Below, in pieces: positions 52,299 through 60,979 of a DNA stretch of 64,000 bases; within the stretch, counting starts at the first letter, position 1, and each line of letters begins with the position of its first letter. The notes under the pieces are model-generated. The model saw only the letters and a program-made list of their open reading frames with translations, made no database searches and was not told the origin of the DNA. The DNA comes from Planctomycetota bacterium (GTDB lineage Bacteria > Planctomycetota > Planctomycetia > Isosphaerales > Isosphaeraceae), in NCBI GenBank assembly GCA_028291545.1, contig JAQGHR010000157.1, positions 83,235-147,234 on the forward strand, given 5' to 3'. Both the position numbers and the translations under genes were made by a program.

Positions 52299-52622
52299 AT
52301 GCCCGAACCAGTCAGAGCCTTGCCCAACGACGTGGACCTCGCTCGGTTGTCGCGGATTGTGATGCGGCGACAGGCGGGCTTGAGCCTGCGAGTCGCGTCC
52401 GTCTTCGTGGTCCTCATCCTCGGGCTTCCGCTGGTGAATCGGTTTCTTCCCGAGGTGGCGAATTATCCGATCTATGGCTTTCCGGCGAGCTGGCTGTTCC
52501 TGGGCGTGATCTTTTATCCGATCACCGTCGCACTCTCGGTCTACTTCGTCCGTCGCTCCGATCGCATCGAGGCCGAGTGCAAGGATTGGGATACTCTGGG
52601 CGAAAGTGGGGCGAGACCATGA
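52299..52622 (+). CDS. DUF485-like small membrane protein preceding symporter
   Basis: 107 residues with two helices: LRVASVFVVLILGLPLVNRF and SWLFLGVIFYPITVALSVYFV, then a charged cytoplasmic end with RRSDRIEAE. The two-helix layout and the YFVRRSDR end match DUF485/YjcH, which in many bacteria precedes a sodium:acetate symporter (ActP). Here the following gene, overlapping by 4 nt, is just such a symporter, so the pair is clearly coupled. YjcH-type proteins are thought to be accessory subunits. Confidence 0.88.
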   Translation: MPEPVRALPNDVDLARLSRIVMRRQAGLSLRVASVFVVLILGLPLVNRFLPEVANYPIYGFPASWLFLGVIFYPITVALSVYFVRRSDRIEAECKDWDTLGESGARP

Positions 52623-54646
52623 TCGCCTATGCATGGATTCCCGTCCTCGGTGTGGTGTTCATGACGGTCGCCACGATCGGCCTGGGCCTCTGGGCCACGC
52701 AGCGCTCGAAGACGGCGTCGGATTTCTTCGTCGCCGGTCGATCCGTGAGCGTCTTCTGGAACGCCTCGGCGATCTCCGGCGAGTACCTCTCGGCCGCCTC
52801 ATTCATGGGGATCGCCGGGCTCTTGATGAAGAATGGCTACGATGCGCTCTGGTATCCGGCGTGCTATGCGGCCGGTTACCTATTCTTGTTGTTATTCATC
52901 GCCGGACCATTACGACGGTTCGGGGCGTACACGATCCCCGACTTCGCGGAAGGGCGGTTCGACAGCCCTGCGTTTCGCAAGGTGGCGGTGAGCTTCGTGC
53001 TGTTCATCGGCTTCTTCTACACGATGCCGCAGATGAAGGGCGCGGGCGTGGTGATGGGGGCGATCCTGGACTTGCCGTACTGGGCGGGGATCGTCGTCGT
53101 GGGCGTGGTCATCACGTTCAACGTCGCCTTCGGAGGGATGAAGGGGATTACCTTCGTCCAGGCGTTCCAGTACTGGGCCAAGCTCTTCGCGATCTCGGCC
53201 CCGGTTTTTATCCTGGCCAGCGTCTTCGGGCACTATGCCGGCAATCTGGAATCGATGCGATACTCGCCCGAGGCGATCCCGCCCCTCTCGGGGCGGGTTG
53301 AGAGCGAGATGTCGGCCTGGACCACGATCAAGGTCAAGGGCGCGAAGGATGCCCCGGCCAACGCGCTCGTCTTCCCGGGCGACCACTCGGTGCAGATCCA
53401 AGTGCCGAAGGGGGCGGTAATTTCGAAGCTTTCAGCCACGCACCCCGAAACACCCGGCGCGGAGCCGATGGGCGAATTGATGGAGACGGATGAACCGTCA
53501 TCGCTCGGCACGCCGCCTTCGCGCACCAAGCGTCGGTTCCGTTCCGGGGCCGGCCCGATCACGATCCCGGCGGAATCGGAGTTGCGGTTGATCGGGCATC
53601 GGGTCACGAGGGCAGGTAGGTACGTGATGCGCGACGGCGTCCCGCTTCCGACAACAACGAAAATCGAGTTCGCCAAACCGACCGAGATCCGGTTGCCGTC
53701 CTTCGAGGTCACGCCCAACGCACCGCCGGACGGCCGGTGGATCGCGCCCTTCGGGCCGCTGACCTCGAAACACGGATATCCGCTACTCTACACCTATTCG
53801 CTGATCATCGCCCTCATTTGCGGAACCGCGGGACTCCCCCACATCCTCGTCCGATTTTACACGAACCCCGATGGGCGAGCGGCCAAGCGCACGACCCTCT
53901 GGGTCATGGTCATGCTCGGGTCGTTCTATATCTTCCCACCAATCTGGGGGACGATGGGTCGATTGATGGACCCGGTCTTGTACGCGACGGGTTTGACCGA
54001 CCGGGTCGTGATCACTCTCCCGAGAAAGCTGGCGAGTCCCCTGCTGGGTCAGATCTTGAGCGCCATCACGAGCGCCGGCGCGTTCGCGGCGTTCATGTCG
54101 ACGTTTTCAGGACTGCTGGTCAGCATGTCGGGAGCCCTCGCGCATGACATCTATGGCAAGATTCTGTGTCCGGGCGCGTCACCGAATTCACGGATGCGAA
54201 TGTTCAAATTCGCGGCCGTCGCGATCGGCGCGGCGTCGATGGCGTTGGGCTTCCTGGTGGAATCGTTCGATATCGCCATGATGGTCGGCTGGGCGTTCGC
54301 GATCGCGGCGTGCTCGTACTTCCCGCTCCTATTGCTCGGCTCGTGGTGGCGGGGCCTGACGAAATACGGTGCGGGCTGCGGGATGCTCGGCGGCGGCGTT
54401 CTCTCGCTCTGCGCGATCGTGACCTCCATGCTGCTGGACAAGAAGGTCCTGACGTTCTCCGTCAGCCCGTTGATGCGTTCGCTCATGGAACAGCCGGCGA
54501 TCTGGGGCGTTCCACTTGCACTCGGCCTGATGGTCATCGTTTCGCTTGCTACGGCGAAGGCCGTGCCCAGCGACGTGGACTTGAAGATGCTCCGGCTGCA
54601 TGCGCCCGAGGAGATGGGCCTGTCGAAAAATTACATCGAGCATTGA
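52619..54646 (+). CDS. Sodium:solute symporter (ActP-like) with large soluble insertion
   Basis: 675 residues from ATG 52619 (ATGA overlap with the DUF485 gene). SSS family features: ASDFFVAGRSVSVFWNASAISGEYLSAASFMG, GPLRRFGAYTIPDFAEGRF, GGMKGITFVQAFQYWAK, and ITSAGAFAAFMSTFSGLLVSMSG. The usual ~13 membrane helices are present, but residues ~205-385 form a soluble, beta-rich insertion (for example ALVFPGDHSVQIQVPKGAVI and TTTKIEFAKPTEIRLPSFEV) between two helices where ActP has a much shorter loop. It probably faces the periplasm and could bind substrate or another protein. The transported solute may be acetate or another monocarboxylate. Confidence 0.9.
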   Translation: MIAYAWIPVLGVVFMTVATIGLGLWATQRSKTASDFFVAGRSVSVFWNASAISGEYLSAASFMGIAGLLMKNGYDALWYPACYAAGYLFLLLFIAGPLRRFGAYTIPDFAEGRFDSPAFRKVAVSFVLFIGFFYTMPQMKGAGVVMGAILDLPYWAGIVVVGVVITFNVAFGGMKGITFVQAFQYWAKLFAISAPVFILASVFGHYAGNLESMRYSPEAIPPLSGRVESEMSAWTTIKVKGAKDAPANALVFPGDHSVQIQVPKGAVISKLSATHPETPGAEPMGELMETDEPSSLGTPPSRTKRRFRSGAGPITIPAESELRLIGHRVTRAGRYVMRDGVPLPTTTKIEFAKPTEIRLPSFEVTPNAPPDGRWIAPFGPLTSKHGYPLLYTYSLIIALICGTAGLPHILVRFYTNPDGRAAKRTTLWVMVMLGSFYIFPPIWGTMGRLMDPVLYATGLTDRVVITLPRKLASPLLGQILSAITSAGAFAAFMSTFSGLLVSMSGALAHDIYGKILCPGASPNSRMRMFKFAAVAIGAASMALGFLVESFDIAMMVGWAFAIAACSYFPLLLLGSWWRGLTKYGAGCGMLGGGVLSLCAIVTSMLLDKKVLTFSVSPLMRSLMEQPAIWGVPLALGLMVIVSLATAKAVPSDVDLKMLRLHAPEEMGLSKNYIEH

Positions 54647-54675
54647 ATCCGAGAAGTACCCGCGTACTCCCGTGC

Positions 54676-55503
54676 TCATCGCCCGCCATCGCCTTCGGGG
54701 GATTGCGCTCGAAGCACGACGGCCCCGTCGGTAGCCGATCGATTCGACGCGACTACGGTATGCCAGGATCGCCAGGCGCGGTCCAGTTCGCGACAATCCG
54801 CCAGTCCGTAATGGGCGTTGGAGGCGCGGTCCCAGCCCGAGGTCATCCCGTCCTTGACGAACTTCAGGAATCTCGGCCGACCACCCATCTCGACGAGGAA
54901 CCGCGAGACGGAATACCCTTGGCCGTAAAATCCCATCAGATCGTTGGGGTAATCTTCGATGACAAAGAGCCTCCCGAGTGCATAATCGCCGCGACGGGCC
55001 AGCAATCCCACGACGATCCGGTCGTGGAGTTGCTTCTCCCGATTGTCTTCGCTCAGGAGTGATGCACCTTCATCAGCCCAGCGAGGCATCGGGCCGCCGA
55101 AGTGGGCGGCGAAGACCGTGTGCGTGATCTCGTGCGGCAACGATGAGGCGAGGATGCGGTCCAGACGCCCCTCGACATGGATTCTCTGGTCGGTAACCCG
55201 GTTTCCCCCGAAGGTGAAGGACGTCTCCCCACCGGCCTCGCCCGACGTGATTGTGACCCGGATCGGGCATTTCACCGGCCACGCGGTCATCTCATGACCG
55301 ATCCAGGCCACGGCGATGCTCTTCCGGCACGCCTCGGCATGATCTCCGATCCGTTTGGCGGCCTCGGCCGTGGGCGCCTCGACCGTGAAATTCTGCGTCT
55401 TGTACGACGCGCCGGTGAGGAATGGGATCAGGCCCACAACAAGCGGCGCAAGGATCACATTGACGCCCCGGAGCGTGTCCGGGCGGGTGAGGACTGCCTC
55501 CAT
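54676..55503 (-). CDS. Peptidase MA-like metallopeptidase, membrane-anchored
   Basis: 275 residues. A hydrophobic N-terminal segment (VNVILAPLVVGLIPFLTGA) is a likely signal anchor. The zinc motif is HEITH in SSLPHEITHTVFAAHFGG, with a downstream Glu in PRWADEGASLL completing the gluzincin pattern HExxH...E. Substrate unknown; family members are mostly uncharacterised periplasmic proteases. It converges on the symporter gene, with 29 nt between stops. Confidence 0.83.
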   Translation of the reverse strand: MEAVLTRPDTLRGVNVILAPLVVGLIPFLTGASYKTQNFTVEAPTAEAAKRIGDHAEACRKSIAVAWIGHEMTAWPVKCPIRVTITSGEAGGETSFTFGGNRVTDQRIHVEGRLDRILASSLPHEITHTVFAAHFGGPMPRWADEGASLLSEDNREKQLHDRIVVGLLARRGDYALGRLFVIEDYPNDLMGFYGQGYSVSRFLVEMGGRPRFLKFVKDGMTSGWDRASNAHYGLADCRELDRAWRSWHTVVASNRSATDGAVVLRAQSPEGDGGR

Positions 55504-55683
55504 GCCGACGCTCCTCCATGAGACTGGCAGCTCGCGGAAACCGGGCGCGGACGTCCTCGACCGTGCCTGACCGGGGCCGGGGTGCTCCTGCGCCCTCGAC
55601 CCGAACGGGCGCGAACTTTAGCAGATTCCGGAAAGGCTGTCGCCCCCTCTTGGAGCAGAATGACCCCGACCGGGACGCGGGCC

Positions 55684-56574
55684 TCAGGGAACCATGCCGA
55701 CGTCCTCAATGGCTTCGATGACGCGCTTCGCCGCGACGTCGTCCAGAGAGCGGTAAGGCGACGGGAGCATCCTCTGCAAGAGCCCGCGATGCCGGCAGGC
55801 AACCTCCAGGCATCCGAGCATCGGACCGAGGTTCGTGGCACGCCCGAGCCGGGAAAATTGACTCTGGAGGCGGAATGCCTCCGAGATTTCGTTGTCTCGC
55901 ATCGCGTTCCAGATCGCGACGGCGACCTCGGGGAACGCGTCCGCGAGGGCCGAGACGAAGCCATCCGCGCCCAGATCGATGGCGTTGGCGAGCAGGTCGT
56001 TCCCCAGAAGGTATTGAAATCCCTGGGCCTTGCGCTCCTTCGACGGCCAGTCCAGGGGCCGGAAGAGGCCCGGGGTCACGTCCTTGACTCCCACGATGCG
56101 AGGGTGCTCGGCCAGGAGCCGAAGATTCTCGAACGAGAGCTGGTTGCAAACCCAGGGGGCGTTGTAAATGACGAGCGGGCGGGCGAGCTGATCGGCCAGG
56201 GCGCGGTAATAGTCCACAACTTCGGCCGGGGCCATCGGTTGATACCACGGCGGTAGCGCGGCGTAGGTATCATAAGGTAGATCGTCGAATCGCTTCGCAC
56301 GTTCCAGGGTCCGGCGGGTTCCGCCATCGGAGACGTTCAGGACCAGGGGGAGTCGTCCGCGATTGGCCTCGGTGGCGATTTCCGCGACCCGGCGCGCCTC
56401 GCGATCGGGCACCTGGTCAAAGCGGGCCGTGGTCCCGAGGATCCAGAGGCCGTGGACCCCGGCCTTGATATGGAACGCGACAAGCCGCGCGAACGCGGTC
56501 TCATCCAGACGTTCATCTCGGGTCAGGGGCGTGGGCAGCGGGGGGATGATCCCGTGAAGGATGGGGAGGCTCAT
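55684..56574 (-). CDS. DapA-family aldolase/lyase
   Basis: 296 residues from ATG 56574; the frame extends to 56949 without homology. TIM-barrel class I aldolase motifs: GIIPPLPTPLTRDERLDE, LWILGTTARFDQ (GTT keeps the family Thr residues, but the following GE of DapA is replaced by AR), PLVIYNAPWVCNQL with the catalytic Tyr, and RIVGVKDVTP with the Schiff-base Lys. The altered loop makes true dihydrodipicolinate synthase doubtful; N-acetylneuraminate lyase, KDG aldolase or another pyruvate lyase are alternatives. The C-terminus is typical for the family. The gene stands alone and is divergent from a 75-residue orphan. Confidence 0.88.
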   Translation of the reverse strand: MSLPILHGIIPPLPTPLTRDERLDETAFARLVAFHIKAGVHGLWILGTTARFDQVPDREARRVAEIATEANRGRLPLVLNVSDGGTRRTLERAKRFDDLPYDTYAALPPWYQPMAPAEVVDYYRALADQLARPLVIYNAPWVCNQLSFENLRLLAEHPRIVGVKDVTPGLFRPLDWPSKERKAQGFQYLLGNDLLANAIDLGADGFVSALADAFPEVAVAIWNAMRDNEISEAFRLQSQFSRLGRATNLGPMLGCLEVACRHRGLLQRMLPSPYRSLDDVAAKRVIEAIEDVGMVP

Positions 56575-56886
56575 CGCGGGGCTCGCTCGTTCGGCGGTTC
56601 TGGGGCGTGTTGAGGCCGGTGGGGACGGCCCAGTATGACCGAATTGTCGCGCGCTCGCCATTTCCAAAGTATTTACGTCCCGGCGGGCCGATTCTTTCGC
56701 CCGTGACGACTTTGGCTGTTGTGGAGGCGCCGGATCGTCCGATGTAAGAAAGGAACGCATCGAGCGCCGGCGGAACGCCCGCCGCGGGGTGAGAGGGGCA
56801 CGAGCCCAACCCGATTGCTCACGATTTCGCACGCCCTCGGGTCGTAGCCTGACTCGGGAGTCGGTTCGCACGGAGGAGGAAATCCG
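56575..56886. other. Divergent intergenic stretch
   Basis: About 310 nt between the DapA-family gene (minus) and a small orphan gene (plus). The plus-strand end holds a strong ribosome binding site GGAGGAGGAA. I see no inverted repeat of note and no clear promoter; both genes need one here. Confidence 0.45.
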
Positions 56887-57114
56887 ATGGCCACAGCGAG
56901 GCTCCGCGTCTTCCCCCGGCCCGAGGAGGAGGCCCACGAGGCCCCCCACTCCCCGGCAGTCCCGATCCGCCTGGCCGATCTCTACCCTTTGCTGGCCCAG
57001 GCGTATCGCGACAATTACGTCTGGCTTCGAGACTTCGAGGACGACCAGCTCCTGGTCAGCGCCGATCTGTTCGAGATCGTCCGTGCGTTTGCCGATTGTC
57101 GCCCATCGGCCTGA
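56887..57114 (+). CDS. Small hypothetical protein
   Basis: 75 residues with a very strong ribosome binding site (GGAGGAGGAAATCCG before ATG). No membrane helix. The N-terminal half is Pro/Glu-rich (RPEEEAHEAPHSPAVP); the C-terminal half LYPLLAQAYRDNYVWLRDFEDDQL then LFEIVRAFADCRPS looks like two helices. I do not recognise it. It lies 158 nt upstream of a STAS gene on the same strand. Confidence 0.6.
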   Translation: MATARLRVFPRPEEEAHEAPHSPAVPIRLADLYPLLAQAYRDNYVWLRDFEDDQLLVSADLFEIVRAFADCRPSA

Positions 57115-57272
57115 AACGCGTCCCGGACCGCGGCGCTTCGCCGTCCGCCCGCTGAGAAATTCCGCGACGGATCACCGTCCGTGGCGGAATGCTCTCTTGT
57201 GTCGCGTTGGCCGCACATCTTAGGCTGGAGCGACAACGGTAACCCGCGTCCGGAACTCTCGACGGCCCACCC

Positions 57273-57647
57273 ATGAATCCTCCCGCATCGTCGGACGCGT
57301 TCACCCTCGAACGGCACGGCGACGTCACCGTCATTCTGACCTCGCCGGTCCTCGAGACGATGGAGCCCGGCCTTCTCTCGGGCGCCTCGACCTTGCTACT
57401 CGATGCCATGCGGCGCGATCCCTGTCCGCAACTTGTGGTGGACCTGAGCCAGCTCCAGTACTTCGGCTCGGCCTTCCTGGCGTTATTGATCCGTTGCTGG
57501 AAGCTCGCAACGACCAGGGGCGGCGCGATGGTGCTGGCCGGGGTTTCCGATCGCGCCAAGGACTTATTGCACATGACCTCACTCGACACGGTCTGGCCAA
57601 TCTACGCCGATGTACGCGAGGCCATCGAGGTTCTCGAAGCGGAATAA
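57273..57647 (+). CDS. STAS-domain protein (anti-sigma factor antagonist-like)
   Basis: 124 residues, a single STAS domain. VTVILTSPVLETMEPGLLSGAS is the first strand and loop; LVVDLSQLQYFGSAFLALLIR carries the conserved phosphorylatable Ser (FGSAF), and the end MVLAGVSDRAKDLLHMTSLD matches the last strands. Such proteins bind anti-sigma kinases of the RsbW/SpoIIAB type. No kinase or phosphatase gene is next to it. It is probably cytoplasmic and part of a stress or sigma-factor partner switch located elsewhere. Confidence 0.88.
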   Translation: MNPPASSDAFTLERHGDVTVILTSPVLETMEPGLLSGASTLLLDAMRRDPCPQLVVDLSQLQYFGSAFLALLIRCWKLATTRGGAMVLAGVSDRAKDLLHMTSLDTVWPIYADVREAIEVLEAE

Positions 57648-57781
57648 TCGCCACGCACGATGGCGCGTCGTGTAGAACCCGTTGACAGGTTCCGCGGGCG
57701 GGCCGATGATTGATGGTAAGCAGGGACGATCCCGAGCCGCGTTCCACCGGCCAGATGGGGACGAGGTACGCCGGAGCCGCC

Positions 57782-58771
57782 ATGGGCATCTACGATCGGG
57801 AATACTATCGAGACGAGACGAGCGGCTCGGGCTGGTTTTCCGGCGTTGCCCCGGCGTGCAAGACGATCGTGGCCATCAACGTCCTGGTATATCTCGCACA
57901 GGTTCTGCTGCCGGATCTGGGGAGAAACCAGGGAGGCTTGCACGACCTCTTCGCCGCCAACAGCGAAGCCATCCTCAGGCATTTCAAGCTCTGGCAACTC
58001 CTGACCGCGCCCTTCCTGCACGATAAGAATGATTTTTTTCACATCCTCTGGAACATGCTGTTCCTCTGGATGGTCGGGCGCGAGATGGAGGCGATGTATG
58101 GCAGCCGCGAGTTCACATTTCTCTATCTGACTGCGGCGGTCTTCAGCACCCTGTGTTGGGCGATCGTCGATCAAATGGTTCCCGGGCGGGGGGGCTCCAT
58201 GGTTGGGGCCTCCGGCGCGGTCATGGCGATCGTGATGCTCTACACACTCTACTACCCCCGCCGAGAGATCCTGCTCTTCTTCGTCCTCCCGGTCCAGACA
58301 TGGCTGCTGCTTCTGGTCTTCCTCGTCAGCAACGCTCTGATGCTCCTGCAGCAACTCCAGGGCGGTGGGGGGCTCCATCAGTCCTCGACGGCCTTCGCGG
58401 CTCACCTTGGCGGGGCGTTGTACGGATATCTCTACAAGACGTTCGACCTCCGCTGGAGTCGCCTCCTGGATCGGCGAAATCGACGCCCCCGGCTTCGGGT
58501 TATCTCGCCCGAGCCGAGGGAGCGAGAACGCGACCGCCCTCGTGAGCGGCCTTCACCCCTGCCCACCACCTCCAGCCGGTCGGTGACCGCGAGCACGTCC
58601 CCACGCCCTGCCTCTCCGGCGATGTTTCCCGAAGAACAACTCGACGCCCGTCTGGATGAGGTCCTCGCCAAGATCGCCCGCTCTGGCCGCGCGGGACTGA
58701 CCGAGGAAGAGAACCACATCCTCCAGGAAGCCTCCCGCCGCGCGCGGGACCGCCGGAGCGATCGAGTCTGA
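57782..58771 (+). CDS. Rhomboid family intramembrane serine protease
   Basis: 329 residues from ATG 57782; TTG 57710 would add 24 polar residues. Six membrane helices in residues ~20-220. The active site is canonical: the helix 2 motif FFHILWNMLFLW, catalytic Ser in GASGAVMAI, and catalytic His in AAHLGGALYGYLY. A long polar tail rich in Arg, Pro and Ser follows (residues ~235-290), ending in a helical LDEVLAKIARSGRAGLTEEE segment, a pattern seen at the end of many planctomycete and bacteroidete rhomboids. It cleaves transmembrane substrates; targets unknown. The GNAT gene overlaps by 1 nt (TGATG). Confidence 0.93.
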   Translation: MGIYDREYYRDETSGSGWFSGVAPACKTIVAINVLVYLAQVLLPDLGRNQGGLHDLFAANSEAILRHFKLWQLLTAPFLHDKNDFFHILWNMLFLWMVGREMEAMYGSREFTFLYLTAAVFSTLCWAIVDQMVPGRGGSMVGASGAVMAIVMLYTLYYPRREILLFFVLPVQTWLLLLVFLVSNALMLLQQLQGGGGLHQSSTAFAAHLGGALYGYLYKTFDLRWSRLLDRRNRRPRLRVISPEPRERERDRPRERPSPLPTTSSRSVTASTSPRPASPAMFPEEQLDARLDEVLAKIARSGRAGLTEEENHILQEASRRARDRRSDRV

Positions 58772-59253
58772 TGGCGCCGGAAGCCCTCCTCATCCGCGAT
58801 GCCCGGCCCGACGATCTGGTGACGATCGTCGAATTCAACCGGCGATTGGCGGAAGAGACTGAGTCGAAAGCGCTGGACCCGGCGGTCCTCTCTCGGGGCG
58901 TCCTGTCCGCACTCTCTGATCCGGATCGACTTCGGTATTGGGTGGCCGCACGCTCGGGCGAGGTTGTGGGCCAGACGGCGATCAGTCGCGAGTGGAGCGA
59001 TTGGCGTTGCGGTTGGATCTGGTGGTTTCAGAGCGTGTACGTGGCCGAATCCTGGCGAGGGCAGGGCGTGTTTCGCGCCTTGTACCGGCACGTCCGCGAC
59101 GCGGCCCGATCCGAGAACGACGTCATCGGGCTGCGCCTTTACGTGGAGCACGAAAACTCGAGGGCACAGGCGACATACCTTGCCATGGGTATGCAACCGG
59201 GGGGCTACCACGTCTATGAAGAGCTCTGGCGTGAGAAGTTCGGTATTTTGTAG
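58771..59253 (+). CDS. GNAT-family N-acetyltransferase
   Basis: 160 residues, a single GNAT domain: LIRDARPDDLVTIVEFNRRLAEE (beta1-alpha1), VVGQTAIS, WWFQSVYVAESWRGQGVFRALYR (motif A with the acetyl-CoA loop R-G-Q-G-V-F), and LRLYVEHENSRAQATYLAMGM (motif B). It is cytoplasmic and would transfer an acetyl group from acetyl-CoA to an amine; the substrate is not evident. Start ATG shares one base with the rhomboid stop. It ends 44 nt before the convergent trpD. Confidence 0.92.
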   Translation: MAPEALLIRDARPDDLVTIVEFNRRLAEETESKALDPAVLSRGVLSALSDPDRLRYWVAARSGEVVGQTAISREWSDWRCGWIWWFQSVYVAESWRGQGVFRALYRHVRDAARSENDVIGLRLYVEHENSRAQATYLAMGMQPGGYHVYEELWREKFGIL

Positions 59254-59297
59254 GGTCTGCTCTTCGAACCCGCGCCCCGAGAATCTCGAAGTCGATA

Positions 59298-60347
59298 TCA
59301 ATCCGCGGAATGGCTGAGTTCGGCCCATCGCTCCAGCAATGCGGCAGCATCGCCGCGATCAATCGCCTCGGCGGCGATGGCGGTGCCTCGATCGATCGAG
59401 CCCTGTCCATGGACGAGATACAACGCCGCTGACGCGTTGGCAAGGATGACATCGCGGATCGGCCCATGGTCTCCCTCGAATACCGCCCTGATCTTCGCGG
59501 CACTGTCGGACGGACCGCTCACTCGGAGGGCCTCGGGTAAGACCTCGGGTAGCCCAAAATCAGACGGCCCCCACGTGTCGTTCCTCATCGAGAACCCGTC
59601 GCCAACAACTTCGACATGGTTCCAGCCGGACAGACTGACCTCGTCGAGACCGTCCGCACCGGCGACAACGAACGCCCGGACCCGAGGATCGGACACATCG
59701 AGCGAGGAAAGCGAGAGAGCGAGCAGCGACATCCGTTCACGATCGGGCACCCCGATCAACTGGAAATCCGGCCGGGCCGGGTTGGCGAGTGGTCCGATGA
59801 GGTTGAACAGGGTACGGAATGGAAGCTGACGGCGGATCGGCGAGACATGTTTGAGCGCGGGATGAAACCGAGGCGCGTAGAGGAACGTGATCCCAAGCTC
59901 CTCCAGGCAACGGATGAGGACGTGTGGCGCGGCATCAATCCGGACGCCAAGTTCCGTCAGGACCTCGGCACTGCCCGAGTTCCCCGACGCGGAGCGATTG
60001 CCATGCTTTGCGACACGAATCCCGCAGGCCGCGACCACGATGGCGGCCGCCGTTGAGATGTTCACGGTATTCGCGCCGTCGCCGCCTGTCCCGCAGGTGT
60101 CGAGTAACGGCCGGCAGGCATCAGGAATCTCGATCGGCATCATGCGCGATCGGACGGCGAGAACCGCGCCGGCGAGATCGTCCGCGCTCTCGCCCTTGAT
60201 CCGCAACGCCGTCAGGAAGCTCGCGATCGATACGGGGTCGGCGAGACCATCGATGATCTCGGAGACCGCATGACGGCTCATCTCTGCCGTGAGGTTCAGG
60301 CCCTTCCCCAGGACGCCGAGAACCTCGTGGAGTACTGGGGAAGCCAC
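59298..60347 (-). CDS. trpD: Anthranilate phosphoribosyltransferase
   Basis: 349 residues from GTG 60347. It joins anthranilate to PRPP in tryptophan synthesis. Motifs: the N-terminal helical bundle with FLTALRIKGESADDLAGAV, the PRPP loop DTCGTGGDGANTVNIST, and the anthranilate-binding KHGNRSASGNSGSAEVL. No other trp gene is in the window. It lies 48 nt downstream of frr on the same strand and may be read through from the rpsB operon. Confidence 0.96.
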   Translation of the reverse strand: MASPVLHEVLGVLGKGLNLTAEMSRHAVSEIIDGLADPVSIASFLTALRIKGESADDLAGAVLAVRSRMMPIEIPDACRPLLDTCGTGGDGANTVNISTAAAIVVAACGIRVAKHGNRSASGNSGSAEVLTELGVRIDAAPHVLIRCLEELGITFLYAPRFHPALKHVSPIRRQLPFRTLFNLIGPLANPARPDFQLIGVPDRERMSLLALSLSSLDVSDPRVRAFVVAGADGLDEVSLSGWNHVEVVGDGFSMRNDTWGPSDFGLPEVLPEALRVSGPSDSAAKIRAVFEGDHGPIRDVILANASAALYLVHGQGSIDRGTAIAAEAIDRGDAAALLERWAELSHSAD

Positions 60348-60395
60348 GGCCAGCCACCAATCGGACGATCGAGAATCGAGGGATCGTTGACGGGT

Positions 60396-60956
60396 TCAGA
60401 CTTCGAGGATCTCCGCCGACTTCTTCTCGGCCATTGCGTTGACCTTGCCCTCGTACTGCTTGGTCAGGGCCTGAGTTTCTTCCTTGGCCTTGGCAAGCTC
60501 GTCCTCGGTCAGGATCTTGTCCGCCATCTCGGAATCCGCTTGCTTGTTGGCGTCGCGGCGAATGTTGCGGATCGAGATTCGGGCCTCTTCAGCCAGTTCC
60601 TTGACTCGAGCTTCGAGCTTTTTGCGCTGCTCGACCGAGAGGCTGGGAATGTTGAGGCGTATGACCTTGTTGTCCGAGTTGGGCGTGAGGCCGAGAGGGC
60701 TCGCCTGGATAGCCTTCACGATATCGCCCACGGCTGTCTGATCGAAGGGCTGAATCAAGATCTGCTGCGGCTCGGGAGTGCTCAAACGAGCCATCTGCTT
60801 GAGAGGTGTGGACGAGCCGTAGTAGTCGACCCGGATCGAATCCACCAGCCCGACATTGGCCCGGCCCGTGCGGACGCCTTTGAGTTGGTCGGCCAGCAAG
60901 GAGAGGCTCTTCTCCATCCGTTCTTCGGCTTCCAGGGCAATTTCTTCAATGCTCAT
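60396..60956 (-). CDS. frr: Ribosome recycling factor
   Basis: 186 residues from ATG 60956, with GGAGGGG just upstream; the longer frame to 60983 is not needed. It splits post-termination ribosomes together with EF-G. Typical helical features: EERMEKSLSLLADQLKGVRTGRAN, IRVDYYGSSTPLKQMA, DQTAVGDIVKAIQASPLGL and the long C-terminal helix with RRDANKQADSEM. The gene is 23 nt downstream of pyrH, as in most bacteria. Confidence 0.97.
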   Translation of the reverse strand: MSIEEIALEAEERMEKSLSLLADQLKGVRTGRANVGLVDSIRVDYYGSSTPLKQMARLSTPEPQQILIQPFDQTAVGDIVKAIQASPLGLTPNSDNKVIRLNIPSLSVEQRKKLEARVKELAEEARISIRNIRRDANKQADSEMADKILTEDELAKAKEETQALTKQYEGKVNAMAEKKSAEILEV

Positions 60957-60979
60957 GATCCCCTCCGGGTTCGTCGCGG

